Below, piece after piece: positions 6,406 to 6,908 of a DNA stretch of 6,908 nucleotides; the stretch's first letter is position 1; each line of letters begins with the position of its first letter. The stretch comes from an uncultured Aquincola sp. (GTDB taxonomy: Bacteria > Pseudomonadota > Gammaproteobacteria > Burkholderiales > Burkholderiaceae). Location of the stretch: assembly GCA_937883885.1 (NCBI GenBank), contig CAKZXL010000324.1, positions 1 to 6,908 of the forward strand, given 5' to 3'. The notes beneath the pieces were generated by a model. It had not been told where the DNA came from. It made no database searches and saw only the letters and a list, made by a program, of their open reading frames with translations. The translations under genes and the position numbers were made by a program.

Positions 6406-6747
6406 ATGAACCCCCGCCGTGTTCACGAGTTGATGGTCAAACATTTCCTCGAGGTGCAGGCAGCCAGCCGCTCCTGGATCGTGGCTGCGGATGAGGATGG
6501 CCTACGAGCAATCGTCCTGGCCGATTTGCTGGACCAGCACGTCCCACCCGGCGATCTGCTGGTAGAGGTTCACCGCAAGCTGGGCGACTGCTTACCAAGG
6601 CAGCAAGTCGTGGGCTACGTCGCTGCCCACATCGGCAAGGGCAACATCCGAATCGCCGACCGCGCGTTTCGCGGGTTCGTCGTGGTCGCTGCCAATGGGG
6701 TGGCCACCGGGTGGCCGGCCGCGCCTGATGACCCTGCCGTTACCTGA
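6406..6747 (+). CDS. Hypothetical 113-aa protein
   Basis: I cannot name this protein. Starting at ATG 6406 it gives 113 aa. An N-terminal helix (3-35) is followed by a central helical part (36-75) and a compact conserved-looking block, H-I-G-K-G-N-I-R-I-A-D-R-A-F-R-G-F (75-91), then V-V-V-A-A-N-G-V-A-T-G-W (92-103). The well-ordered residue use and lack of low-complexity sequence argue for a real soluble protein, not a shadow frame. An upstream GTG at 6364 would add 14 residues of poor character (Q-G-P-N-T-A-A-P), so ATG 6406 is preferred. Its ribosome site is weak (CGGA, 6399-6402). It is followed by a pyrimidine-rich spacer and the promoter of the next gene. It could belong to a plasmid or integrative element, but nothing in the window proves that. 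Confidence 0.6.
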   Translation: MNPRRVHELMVKHFLEVQAASRSWIVAADEDGLRAIVLADLLDQHVPPGDLLVEVHRKLGDCLPRQQVVGYVAAHIGKGNIRIADRAFRGFVVVAANGVATGWPAAPDDPAVT

Positions 6748-6789
6748 AACAGCCTCCTCCCGCACCCCTCCCCCGCCGGGCATTCCCCC

Positions 6790-6818
6790 TTGACTCCCCC
6801 CACCCCACTCGCTGCAAT
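6790..6818 (+). promoter_or_regulatory. Sigma70-like promoter for the gene starting at 6846
   Basis: TTGACT (6790-6795, five of six to consensus), then a 17-bp spacer and TGCAAT (6813-6818, four of six). A start site near 6825 would leave a leader of about 20 nt before GTG 6846. It is embedded in a strikingly C/T-rich stretch (6752-6810). It is the best hexamer pair I found in the window. Confidence 0.5.
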
Positions 6819-6845
6819 CCCTCCCTGACTTCCTGGGAGCCCGCC

Positions 6846-6908
6846 GTGCGAGCACTTCCCTCGATTCCTGCGCCGCCGGCGCGGCGGCCGGAGCGCATCG
6901 GCTATGCC
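6846..6908 (+). CDS. 5' end of an unidentified gene (partial, runs off the edge)
   Basis: From GTG 6846 the frame is open for 21 codons to the window end and reads M-R-A-L-P-S-I-P-A-P-P-A-R-R-P-E-R-I-G-Y, then A. A Shine-Dalgarno sequence, GGGAG (6835-6839), lies 6 nt upstream, and a sigma70-like promoter ends 27 nt before the start. Promoter, ribosome site and start agree in spacing, which is the main evidence. The visible N-terminus is Pro/Arg-rich and too short to assign a family. G+C-rich DNA often gives open frames by chance, so confidence is limited. Confidence 0.45.
   Translation, partial: MRALPSIPAPPARRPERIGYA

Noticed and set aside
1..6908. tRNA genes, CRISPR arrays, insertion-sequence ends or an integrase
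   Set aside because: No T-loop-like GGTTCGAATC sequence, no regular repeat-spacer pattern and no transposase or recombinase motifs were found on either strand.

Overview
The window reads as DNA of a GC-rich proteobacterium, most likely a betaproteobacterium of the Burkholderiales (Comamonadaceae-like). This rests on the strong GC bias at third codon positions in the left half and on the kinds of proteins seen; no rRNA or other marker is present to confirm it. Left part (1-2856) looks like ordinary chromosome. The 5' end of an amino-acid-type ABC transporter permease runs leftward off the edge. Its upstream region carries two identical 12-bp palindromes that look like LacI-family operators. 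Two rightward genes follow: a UPF0149/YecA-like protein ending in a SEC-C zinc motif (335-1363), and a probably Tat-exported FAD-binding oxidoreductase of the aldonolactone-oxidase type (1423-2856). Middle part (about 2857-5981) is the interesting one. Base composition drops and three rightward genes of unrecognised system follow: (i) a 369-aa protein with an N-terminal helical region containing a HEPN-type R-N-x3-H motif and a C-terminal XRE-like helix-turn-helix; (ii) a compact 225-aa Fe(II)/2-oxoglutarate oxygenase of the TauD/TfdA type with HxD, distal H-G-R and C-terminal Arg; (iii) a 314-aa protein with a second HEPN motif (R-N-A-E-L-H) and a C-terminal four-cysteine zinc ribbon. Genes (ii) and (iii) overlap by 8 nt, so they are probably translationally coupled. 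Two potential HEPN ribonucleases, a built-in DNA-binding domain and an oxygenase suggest a stress-, toxin- or defence-type cassette, possibly previously undescribed. That function is inference, not shown by the sequence. Right part (5982-6908) has the character of accessory DNA: a 424-nt stretch without a convincing gene (hairpin, perfect 16-bp palindrome, possible relic reading frames), a 113-aa hypothetical protein (6406-6747), then a well-formed sigma70-like promoter, a Shine-Dalgarno site and the GTG start of a gene cut off by the window edge. No tRNA, integrase, transposase, CRISPR array or rRNA was found.
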